From positions 1 to 8,887 of the forward strand of contig JAISFT010000164.1 in the NCBI GenBank assembly GCA_031263435.1: a DNA stretch of 8,887 nt, given 5' to 3'. The notes under the pieces are model-generated. The model made no database searches, had not been told where the DNA came from, and worked only from the letters and a program-made list of their open reading frames with translations. Positions 1-5,330 of the stretch are shown here, one piece after another (the stretch's first letter is position 1; every line of letters begins with the position of its first letter). A program made the translations under genes and the position numbers. The DNA is from Treponema sp. (GTDB lineage: Bacteria > Spirochaetota > Spirochaetia > Treponematales > Breznakiellaceae).

Positions 1-11
1 CGGTCAAGTCC

Positions 12-33
12 AGCGTAAAAAACGCTAATTTTT
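12..33 (+). terminator. Possible weak terminator of a gene to the left
   Basis: AGCGT (12-16) pairs with ACGCT (22-26) across an AAAAA loop, and the stem is followed by AATTTTT (27-33). This is the layout of an intrinsic terminator, but a 5-bp stem is short. The gene it would serve lies outside the window. Confidence 0.3.
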
Positions 34-104
34 CTCCTGCGCTTTCAGACTTTTTGGCATTTTTCGCCGATTCTTGCATCACTCTGCCCACTAAGTGAAC
101 GCCT

Positions 105-121
105 ATGGTGCCAGGCACCAT
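105..121. repeat. 17-nt perfect palindrome
   Basis: ATGGTGCC (105-112) and GGCACCAT (114-121) are exact reverse complements around a single A at 113. With almost no loop it would suit a dimeric DNA-binding protein, or the core of a dispersed palindromic repeat, better than an RNA hairpin. No promoter elements are visible beside it. Confidence 0.5.
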
Positions 122-141
122 TCTGGCTGGGGGGTAGGCGG

Positions 142-168
142 AACTAAAAACCCTGCGGGTTTTTAGTT
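142..168. repeat. Perfect 12-bp hairpin, 3-nt loop
   Basis: AACTAAAAACCC (142-153) pairs base for base with GGGTTTTTAGTT (157-168) around TGC. The left arm has a second possible partner: AAAAACCCTGC (146-156) is the exact complement of GCAGGGTTTTT (230-240). The hairpin can therefore be exchanged for a longer-range stem that encloses the neighbouring hairpin at 172-215. Confidence 0.7.
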
Positions 169-171
169 TGC

Positions 172-215
172 GGAGTTTTGTGGTAAAACGCTTCGGCGTT
201 TTACCACAAAACTCC
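172..215. repeat. Perfect 20-bp hairpin with a TTCG tetraloop
   Basis: The arms at 172-191 and 196-215 are exact reverse complements over all 20 positions. The loop is TTCG at 192-195, closed by a C-G pair, which is the unusually stable cUUCGg tetraloop when transcribed. No run of T follows the 3' arm, so it is not a standard intrinsic terminator. It could be a palindromic intergenic element, a processing or mRNA-stability structure, or part of a regulatory leader. Confidence 0.75.
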
Positions 216-275
216 ATGACGGGGAACAAGCAGGGTTTTTATGGAGCCGGAGGGGGGGCCAGGGGAAAAGCGGAA

Positions 276-298
276 GCTCAAGGGCGCAGCCCTTGAGC
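276..298. repeat. Perfect 10-bp hairpin inside a longer G/C stem
   Basis: GCTCAAGGGC (276-285) pairs with GCCCTTGAGC (289-298) around GCA. Outside it, AGGGGGGGCC (251-260) is the complement of GGCCCCCCCT (328-337), and GCTAC (301-305) can pair with GTAGC (322-326). Together these would make a branched structure over 251-337. No U tract follows the small hairpin. Confidence 0.55.
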
Positions 299-340
299 CG
301 GCTACGGGCGGATTGGCCGTGGTAGCGGGCCCCCCCTTCT

Positions 341-367
341 AAGGGCTGCCGCGGCTTTGCCCTTTTT
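341..367 (+). terminator. Possible weak terminator or attenuator before argG
   Basis: AAGGGC (341-346) pairs with GCCCTT (359-364), and the 3' arm runs into a short T stretch (363-367). The 12-nt loop and only three unpaired T residues make it weak. It lies just upstream of the -10-like box at 375-380, so it could insulate the operon from upstream transcription or attenuate a longer leader RNA. Confidence 0.25.
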
Positions 368-374
368 GGGCCTT

Positions 375-380
375 TATGAT
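375..380 (+). promoter_or_regulatory. Candidate -10 box for argG
   Basis: TATGAT differs from the sigma-70 consensus TATAAT at one position and would give an untranslated leader of about 60 nt before argG. No good -35 hexamer is seen 16-18 nt upstream, so a real promoter here would need an activator or be weak. Confidence 0.25.
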
Positions 381-438
381 ATGCTCCGTTACGCGTCTGC
401 CCGGCTGGACCGGGGGGCGGCCCCAAATGAAGCTATAC

Positions 439-443
439 AGGAG
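439..443 (+). promoter_or_regulatory. Ribosome binding site of argG
   Basis: AGGAG lies 5 nt before the ATG at 449. It is a strong Shine-Dalgarno sequence and fixes the argG start. Confidence 0.85.
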
Positions 444-448
444 TTGTT

Positions 449-1834
449 ATGAAAACGAAGATCGTCCTGGCCTATTCAGGCGGCCTGGATACTACGGTGA
501 TTATTCCCTGGTTGAAGGAGAACTATGACTGCGACATTGCGGCGGTTTGTGTGGATGTGGGTCAGGAGGCGGATTGGGCGGCGATTCAGAAGCGGGCTCT
601 GGATACGGGCGCTGCTTCCTGCTATGTCCGGGATGTCAAGAAAGAATTTGTGGAAGCTTACCTCTGGCCTATGCTGAAATCGGGGGCTGTGTACGAGGAC
701 AAGTACCTGTTGGGGACGGCGATTGCCCGGCCTCTGATTGCCAGGGTGCTGGTGGAGGCTGCCAGGAAGGAGAAGGCCAGGGCTATTGCCCACGGGGCCA
801 CCGGCAAGGGGAACGACCAGATCCGTTTTGACCTGGGGATTATGGCTTTTGCCCCGGATCTGGAGATTATTGCCCCCTGGCGGGTCTGGAAGCTGAAGAG
901 CCGGGAGGACGAGATCCGCTATCTGAAGCGGCGGCGTCTTGAGGTGCCGATGAAAAAGGCCGATTCCTACAGCCGGGACGATAATCTGTGGCATATCTCC
1001 CACGAGGGTCTGGAACTGGAGGACCCTGCCACGGCGCCCAACTACCGGAAGATGCTCAAGATGACGGTTCCGCCGGACAAGGCGCCGAGCAAGGGTGAGT
1101 ATGTGGAGATTGACTTTGAAAAGGGGATTCCCACTGCTTTGAACGGCAAACCAATGGAGGGGACGGCCCTTATTGCCGCGTTGAACGGGATTGGGGGGGC
1201 CCACGGTATAGGTCTTGTTGATCTGGTGGAAAACCGGGTGGTGGGGATGAAGAGCCGGGGGGTCTACGAGACTCCCGGGGGGACTATTCTCTACTATGCC
1301 CACCAGGAGCTGGAGCATATTTGTCTGGACCGGCAAAGCTATGGGTTTAAGCAGCAGGCGGCCCTGAAGATGGGGGAGCTGATCTACGGGGGGCTCTGGT
1401 TTACGCCTCTGCGGGAATCCCTGTCCGCGTTTGTGGATGCAAGCCAGCGGACTGTTACGGGCAAGGTACGGCTGTACCTGTGCAAAGGGGCCGTCAGTTC
1501 CGCGGGGGTAAGTTCTCCCTATTCCCTGTACAACACCAGTATTGCCAGTTTTGCTACGGGGGATCTCTACAACCACGCGGATTCCAAGGGTTTTGTCCGG
1601 CTCTACGGTCTGCCGGTTCTGGTCCGGGCCCTGATGGAGAAACCCGGCCGGGCGGCGAAGGTGGCGGAACCGACCGGGAAACCGGCTGCCGGCAAACGGG
1701 CGGCTGGAAGGTCGGCTGCCGGCAAACCGGCTGCCGAAAAATCGGCTGCCGGGAAAACCGCGGCAGGAAAGCCGGAGGGCCGCCCGCGGGGGGCCGGCAG
1801 CAGGAAGGCCGGGAAACCGGCCGGTGAAAAATGA
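449..1834 (+). CDS. argG: Argininosuccinate synthase with a Lys/Ala-rich C-terminal tail
   Basis: Cytoplasmic enzyme that ligates citrulline and aspartate with ATP to give argininosuccinate, the next-to-last step of arginine synthesis. The N-terminal ATP pyrophosphatase loop AYSGGLDT is at residues 8-15, followed by Thr where most homologues have Ser. YLLGTAIARPL (86-96) and HGATGKGNDQ (115-124), which help form the active site, are intact. The catalytic core ends near residue 398 (GLPVLVRALMEK), about the normal family length of 400. A further 63 residues (399-461) form a basic Lys/Ala/Gly/Pro tail with six pentapeptide units; no such tail belongs to the ArgG family. The start has an AGGAG site. 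The partner argH lies downstream beyond mtnA and mtnP. The assignment is secure; the tail's role is unknown. Confidence 0.98.
   Translation: MKTKIVLAYSGGLDTTVIIPWLKENYDCDIAAVCVDVGQEADWAAIQKRALDTGAASCYVRDVKKEFVEAYLWPMLKSGAVYEDKYLLGTAIARPLIARVLVEAARKEKARAIAHGATGKGNDQIRFDLGIMAFAPDLEIIAPWRVWKLKSREDEIRYLKRRRLEVPMKKADSYSRDDNLWHISHEGLELEDPATAPNYRKMLKMTVPPDKAPSKGEYVEIDFEKGIPTALNGKPMEGTALIAALNGIGGAHGIGLVDLVENRVVGMKSRGVYETPGGTILYYAHQELEHICLDRQSYGFKQQAALKMGELIYGGLWFTPLRESLSAFVDASQRTVTGKVRLYLCKGAVSSAGVSSPYSLYNTSIASFATGDLYNHADSKGFVRLYGLPVLVRALMEKPGRAAKVAEPTGKPAAGKRAAGRSAAGKPAAEKSAAGKTAAGKPEGRPRGAGSRKAGKPAGEK
1679..1768 (+). repeat. 15-bp tandem repeat, six units, in the argG tail
   Basis: Six consecutive 15-nt units encode ArgG residues 411-440 as [KR]-x-A-A-[GE]: KPAAG, KRAAG, RSAAG, KPAAE, KSAAG, KTAAG. 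At DNA level CGGCTGCCGGCAAAC and close variants recur. The pattern resembles the Lys/Ala-rich repeats of bacterial histone-H1-like proteins, which is a resemblance of composition and not evidence of homology. Confidence 0.85.
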
Positions 1835-1866
1835 GGCCCTCTGTATGTGCGCTGTGTAACCGATGA
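1831..1866 (+). CDS. Mini-ORF (11 codons) bridging argG and mtnA
   Basis: Its ATG at 1831 overlaps the argG stop (ATGA, 1831-1834), and its TGA at 1864-1866 overlaps the mtnA ATG (ATGA, 1863-1866). The peptide would be MRPSVCALCNR. GGTGA at 1823-1827 can pair with the anti-Shine-Dalgarno sequence, though spacing to the ATG is only 3 nt. It may serve only to pass ribosomes from argG to mtnA. Expression is not shown. Confidence 0.35.
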   Translation: MRPSVCALCNR

Positions 1867-3083
1867 ATAACGCGGGAAAACACTACAGGACGATTTGGTC
1901 CGACGGGGATGATCCGGCTCTGGTGAAGATCATCAACCAGGTGGTCCTGCCCCACCGGTTTGAGGTGCTCGAACTGCGGAGCCCGGCGGACGCGCTGCGG
2001 GCGATCAAGGATATGCAGGTCCGGGGGGCGGGGCTTATCGGGGCCACCGCTGCCTGGGGCATGTACCTGGCGGCCCGGGAAGCGGCGGAGGGGAGTTTTT
2101 TCCCGGACCTGGAGGCGGCCGCCGGGATCTTCAAGGCGGCCCGGCCCACGGCCAGCAACCTAGCCTGGGCGGTGGACCGGATGCTTCGGGTTCTGGCGGA
2201 GGCTGCGGCGGGCCCCGGAGGGCCGGGGCTTGAACCGGGGCCGGGGTTTAGACCCACCCTTAAACCGGAGTCGGCGTTTAGACCCACCCTTGAACCGGGG
2301 TTTAAGCCGGCGCTGGTGGAGAAGGCCCGGCAGGAGGCCCAAGCTATCGGTGATGAGGATGCGGAGTGCTGCCGGCAGATCGGGCTCCACGGGTGTAAGC
2401 TTATCGAAAAACTGGCGGAATCCGGGGCGGGGAGGCCGGTCAACGTGCTTACCCACTGCAACGCGGGGGCCTTGGCCTTTGTGGACTACGGTTCCGCCCT
2501 GGCCCCGGTGTACGCTGCGGCGGAGCGGGGCATTCCGGTTCATGTCTGGGTGGATGAGACCCGGCCCCGGAACCAGGGGGCGAGTCTGACTGCCTGGGAA
2601 CTGGGGCAGCACGGGGTGGACTACGACCTTATTGTGGACAATGCCGGGGGCCATTTGATGCAGCACGGTATGGTGGACCTGGTGATCACCGGCGCGGACC
2701 GGGTAACCCGCCGGGGGGACGCGGCGAACAAGATCGGTACCTATCTGAAGGCCCTGGCGGCCCGGGATAACGGGGTCCCCTTTTATGTGGCCTTTCCCTC
2801 CTCGACCTTTGATTTTACCATGAGCGACGGCTTGGCGGAGATCCCCATCGAGGAACGGGACCCCGGCGAGGTATGTTATATCAGCGGCAAAACCGCGTCC
2901 GGTACGGTAGAAACTGTCCGGATCTGCCCCGACGGCGCCCGGGCCCGGAACTGGGGATTCGATGTAACTCCGGCCCGCTGTATTACGGGCCTGATTACCG
3001 AGCGGGGAATTTGCAGGGCCGCCGAACAGGAGATACTCTTATTGTATCCTGAATTTAAAAAGTATCCTGAATTTAAAAACTAA
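1863..3083 (+). CDS. mtnA: Methylthioribose-1-phosphate isomerase with a repeat insertion
   Basis: Cytoplasmic aldose-ketose isomerase of the eIF2B-like family that turns 5-methylthioribose-1-phosphate into methylthioribulose-1-phosphate. Visible family features are VRGAGLIGATAAWG (about 53-66), THCNAGALA with the catalytic Cys at 199, DETRPRNQGASLTAWEL, GADRV with the catalytic Asp at 279, and GDAANKIGTY. An in-frame TAA at 1857-1859 excludes an earlier start. No Shine-Dalgarno sequence precedes the ATG, so translation probably depends on the mini-ORF from argG. At 406 residues it is longer than the usual 340-360. The excess is a Pro-rich insertion at about 117-149, made of a 10-residue repeat between the N-terminal domain and the helix VEKARQEAQAIGDED, plus a duplicated C-terminal hexapeptide. 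All key residues are present, so it should be active. Confidence 0.95.
   Translation: MNNAGKHYRTIWSDGDDPALVKIINQVVLPHRFEVLELRSPADALRAIKDMQVRGAGLIGATAAWGMYLAAREAAEGSFFPDLEAAAGIFKAARPTASNLAWAVDRMLRVLAEAAAGPGGPGLEPGPGFRPTLKPESAFRPTLEPGFKPALVEKARQEAQAIGDEDAECCRQIGLHGCKLIEKLAESGAGRPVNVLTHCNAGALAFVDYGSALAPVYAAAERGIPVHVWVDETRPRNQGASLTAWELGQHGVDYDLIVDNAGGHLMQHGMVDLVITGADRVTRRGDAANKIGTYLKALAARDNGVPFYVAFPSSTFDFTMSDGLAEIPIEERDPGEVCYISGKTASGTVETVRICPDGARARNWGFDVTPARCITGLITERGICRAAEQEILLLYPEFKKYPEFKN
2229..2300 (+). repeat. 30-bp tandem repeat inside mtnA
   Basis: The 30-nt unit starts at 2229, 2259 and 2289: two full copies and a partial third. CTTRAACCGGRG opens each copy, and TTTAGACCCACC closes the two full ones. 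It encodes two FRPTL[KE]P decapeptide periods in MtnA residues 123-146. The unit length is a multiple of three, so the reading frame is kept. Confidence 0.85.
3045..3080 (+). repeat. 18-bp tandem duplication at the 3' end of mtnA
   Basis: TATCCTGAATTTAAAAAG (3045-3062) is followed at once by the same 18 nt with one final base changed (3063-3080), then by the TAA stop. The protein ends YPEFKK-YPEFKN. These A/T-rich copies contrast with the GC-rich gene around them. Confidence 0.9.
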
Positions 3084-3113
3084 CCGGGCTTTGAAATTGG
3101 CTCATCCACAGGC

Positions 3114-3119
3114 AGGAGG
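3114..3119 (+). promoter_or_regulatory. Ribosome binding site of mtnP
   Basis: A full AGGAGG sits 4 nt before the ATG at 3124. This favours 3124 over the in-frame TTG at 3091, which has no such site. Confidence 0.8.
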
Positions 3120-3123
3120 GTGT

Positions 3124-3870
3124 ATGGCGCGAATCGGTATAATCGGCGGAAGCGGACTGGACAACCCGGATATTTTGACCAATAGCCGGGACGAGGAGGC
3201 GGTAACTCCCTATGGCGCGCCTTCCAGCCCCTTGAAGCGGGGGATCGTCGGAGGGACCGAGGTGGCGCTGCTGGGCCGTCACGGCCGGGAACATACGATT
3301 CCCCCCAGCCAGGTAAACTACCGGGCGAATATCGCCGCCCTGAAAGCCGCGGGCTGCAGCCATATCCTGGCCACTACCGCAGTGGGATCCCTGCGGGAGG
3401 ACATTCACCGGGGGGACCTGGTTATCATCGATCAGTTTATTGACTGGACCAAACAGCGGAAGATGAGCTTCCACGAAAAATTCGCCCCCCACCGGCCCGT
3501 CCATGTCCCCATGGGGGACCCCTTCAACGGGGATCTGCGGGGGCTCCTGATTGAGGAGTGCGCACGGCTGGGCTATCCGTTCCACGATACGGGGACCGTG
3601 GTAACCATCGAGGGGCCCCGGTTTTCTACCCGCGCCGAGTCCCGGATGTTCCGCCTCTGGGGCGGGGATATTATCAACATGTCCATTGCTACGGAGGCCG
3701 CGCTGGCAAACGAGGCGGAGATTCCCTACGCCGTGGTGGCGATGAGTACCGATTACGATTCCTGGCGGGAGGATGAGGAACCGGTTACCTGGGAGGCCAT
3801 CAGCAGGGTTTTTGCGGAAAACGCCCAGCGGGTAACGGCCCTGCTTACGGCGGTGATTCCGAGGGTATAG
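3124..3870 (+). CDS. mtnP: 5'-methylthioadenosine phosphorylase
   Basis: Cytoplasmic enzyme that splits methylthioadenosine with phosphate into adenine and methylthioribose-1-phosphate, the substrate of MtnA encoded just upstream. The 248 residues fit the family. Motifs in order are IGIIGGSGL (4-12, phosphate loop), RHG (52-54) with His57, TTAVGSL (84-90), GPRFSTRAES (164-173), NMS (185-187) and the base-binding STDYD (208-212). The TDYD sequence marks methylthioadenosine phosphorylase rather than general purine nucleoside phosphorylase. The segment after NMS reads IATEAALA, with Thr where many relatives have Pro. The start at 3124 is preferred because of its AGGAGG; an in-frame TTG at 3091 would add 11 unrelated residues. 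It may also use 5'-deoxyadenosine. Confidence 0.93.
   Translation: MARIGIIGGSGLDNPDILTNSRDEEAVTPYGAPSSPLKRGIVGGTEVALLGRHGREHTIPPSQVNYRANIAALKAAGCSHILATTAVGSLREDIHRGDLVIIDQFIDWTKQRKMSFHEKFAPHRPVHVPMGDPFNGDLRGLLIEECARLGYPFHDTGTVVTIEGPRFSTRAESRMFRLWGGDIINMSIATEAALANEAEIPYAVVAMSTDYDSWREDEEPVTWEAISRVFAENAQRVTALLTAVIPRV
3861..3865 (+). promoter_or_regulatory. Ribosome binding site of argH
   Basis: GAGGG lies within the last codons of mtnP, 7 nt before the first argH ATG at 3873. Two further in-frame ATGs follow at 3882 and 3891; spacing favours the first. Confidence 0.6.
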
Positions 3871-3872
3871 GA

Positions 3873-3893
3873 ATGGCGGATATGGCGGATATG
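3873..3893 (+). repeat. 9-bp tandem repeat containing the argH start codon
   Basis: ATGGCGGAT occurs twice in tandem (3873-3881, 3882-3890) and is followed by a third ATG at 3891. This gives three in-frame candidate start codons 9 nt apart. Slippage here would change the number of starts and their distance from GAGGG at 3861-3865. Confidence 0.8.
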
Positions 3894-5330
3894 GTACAAA
3901 AAGAGGAGCGCCCCGCGGGGACCCTCGCTGGGGCCCCCACAGGGGCGGCCGTGCTCTGGGCGGGACGGCTGGCGGAACGGCCGGAACAGGAAGCCTTTGC
4001 GTTTCAGTCCTCCATCGCCGTGGACCGGCGTCTTGCCCCCGACGATATTAAGGGGAGCCGGGCCCATGCGGCCATGCTGGCTGCCCGGGGGATCATCCCC
4101 GCCGAAACTGCCGAGGCCCTGGACGCGGAACTGGCCCGGATAGCCGGGGAGCTGGAGGCCGGGACTCTGGAGATTGACGGGGGCGCGGAGGATATTCACT
4201 CGTTTATCGAGGGGGTCCTTACCGCCCGGCTGGGGGACCCGGGGCGGATGGTCCACGCGGGGCGGAGCCGGAACGATCAGGTGGCCCTGGATCTGCGGCT
4301 GTACCTGCGGCGGACCCTGCCGGAACTGCGGGCAGAACTGGCCCATACCCTGTCCGTCCTGCTGGATCGGGCGGAAGAACACGCCGCCAGCGTGATGCCC
4401 GGCTATACCCACCTGCAGCGGGCCCAGCCGGTAAGCCTGGGCCACTGGCTCTGCGCCTGGGCCTGCGCGCTGGACCGGGACCGGGAACGCCTGGGGGACG
4501 CCCTGGGCCGGCTGGACGAATGTCCCCTGGGATCGGGGGCCCTGGCGGGTAGTACCCTTCCGCTGGACCGGGAGGCCACGGCCAGGGCCCTGGGTTTTTG
4601 CCGCCCCAGCCTGAATTCCATGGATTCCGTGGCGGACCGGGACTTCGCGCTGGAGATTGCCGGGGCCTGCGCCATTACCCAGACCCATCTTTCCCGGTTT
4701 TGTGAGGACCTGGTTATCTGGTCCAGTGAAGAATCGGGCTTTGTGGACATGGGGGAGGCCTGGAGTACGGGGTCTTCCATCATGCCCCAGAAGAAGAACC
4801 CCGACTTTGCGGAGCTTGTCCGGGGCAAGGCGGGGCGCAGTGCGGGGAACCTGATGACCCTGCTCAACCTGCTCAAGGGGCTGCCCTATGCCTACGACAA
4901 GGATCTGCAGGAGGATAAAGAGGCCCTCTTTGACAGCCTGGACACCCTGCGGAGCTGTCTGCGGATGTTCCGGGGCATGATCGCCGCCGCCCGCTTCGAT
5001 ACCGGGCGGATGGAGGCGGCCTGCATTGGGGGCTTTTTGGAGGCCACCGACGCGGCGGAGTACCTGGTAAAGAAGGGGCTGCCCTTCCGCAAGGCCCATG
5101 AAGCCGTGGCCCTGATCGTGCGGGACTGTATTGCCGCGGGGCAGCGCAGCATTGCCCAGCGGGATCTTGGGGAACTGCGGCGCTACTCGCCGCTTTTTGA
5201 TGAGGACCTGTACCCCTCCCTTTCCCCCCGCTCAGGAGCCGAAGCCAGAAATCTTCCCGGCGGGCCAGCCCCCGGGGAGGTAAAGCGGCAGATTGGGGTT
5301 CTGCGCGGGAGGCTGGAGGGCGCGGGATGA
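3873..5330 (+). CDS. argH: Argininosuccinate lyase
   Basis: Cytoplasmic enzyme of the fumarase/aspartase superfamily that splits argininosuccinate into arginine and fumarate, the last step of arginine synthesis. The core begins LWAGRLAE near residue 28. Family motifs are FQSSIAVDRRL (44-54), AGRSRNDQVALD (129-140), GYTHLQRAQP (177-186) with the catalytic His180, and the signature loop GSSIMPQKKNPD (300-311) with the catalytic serine. The C-terminal GGPAPGEVKRQI is also typical. At 485 residues it is slightly long because of about 27 N-terminal residues that start MADMADMV and come partly from a 9-bp tandem repeat at the start codon. It begins 2 nt after the mtnP stop, so the two should be co-translated. 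Its TGA lies in an ATGA that opens the next mini-ORF. Confidence 0.98.
   Translation: MADMADMVQKEERPAGTLAGAPTGAAVLWAGRLAERPEQEAFAFQSSIAVDRRLAPDDIKGSRAHAAMLAARGIIPAETAEALDAELARIAGELEAGTLEIDGGAEDIHSFIEGVLTARLGDPGRMVHAGRSRNDQVALDLRLYLRRTLPELRAELAHTLSVLLDRAEEHAASVMPGYTHLQRAQPVSLGHWLCAWACALDRDRERLGDALGRLDECPLGSGALAGSTLPLDREATARALGFCRPSLNSMDSVADRDFALEIAGACAITQTHLSRFCEDLVIWSSEESGFVDMGEAWSTGSSIMPQKKNPDFAELVRGKAGRSAGNLMTLLNLLKGLPYAYDKDLQEDKEALFDSLDTLRSCLRMFRGMIAAARFDTGRMEAACIGGFLEATDAAEYLVKKGLPFRKAHEAVALIVRDCIAAGQRSIAQRDLGELRRYSPLFDEDLYPSLSPRSGAEARNLPGGPAPGEVKRQIGVLRGRLEGAG
5315..5320 (+). promoter_or_regulatory. Shine-Dalgarno sequence for the argH-mlaE mini-ORF
   Basis: GGAGGG inside the end of argH sits 6 nt before the mini-ORF ATG at 5327. 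It is 29 nt from the mlaE ATG at 5350, too far to serve it directly. Confidence 0.55.

Larger units (their letters stand above)
1..448. other. Gene-free leader region upstream of argG, rich in inverted repeats
   Basis: I see no believable gene here: the open frames are short, lack ribosome binding sites and translate to low-complexity Pro/Arg/Gly-rich peptides. The region instead holds a series of perfect inverted repeats: a short hairpin at 12-26, a 17-nt palindrome at 105-121, hairpins at 142-168 and 172-215, a hairpin at 276-298 enclosed by a G-run/C-run pairing (251-260 with 328-337), and a hairpin at 341-364 next to T residues. A -10-like box and the argG ribosome binding site finish the region. 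The elements may be intergenic palindromic repeats, an RNA leader controlling the operon, or both. The sequence alone does not decide. Confidence 0.7.

Noticed and set aside
142..215. CRISPR array or tRNA in the leader
   Set aside because: There are no direct repeats with regular spacers and no cloverleaf with acceptor stem and anticodon; the repeats are inverted and unlike each other.
163..426. Minus-strand 87-residue open frame in the leader
   Set aside because: Low-complexity Pro/Gly/Arg composition, no ribosome binding site, and it covers the inverted repeats; it looks like a chance frame in GC-rich DNA.
476..1576. Long minus-strand open frame opposite argG (366 residues)
   Set aside because: It is the antisense of a highly conserved gene; its Pro/His/Gln-rich product resembles no family. 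Similar long antisense frames oppose argH and other genes, as expected in GC-rich coding DNA.
1480..1827. Alternative + strand frame over the argG tail
   Set aside because: Considered as a sign that the tail arose by frameshift, but the core and the tail are in one unbroken frame and the alternative product is Gly/Arg filler.
3754..3768. MtnP as a general purine nucleoside phosphorylase
   Set aside because: The STDYD segment is the methylthioadenosine phosphorylase form of the base-binding site, and the neighbour mtnA uses its product.
3753..5099. 448-residue minus-strand open frame opposite argH
   Set aside because: Shadow of argH: composition is Gly/Pro/Gln-rich without domains, and the + strand gene has every catalytic motif.
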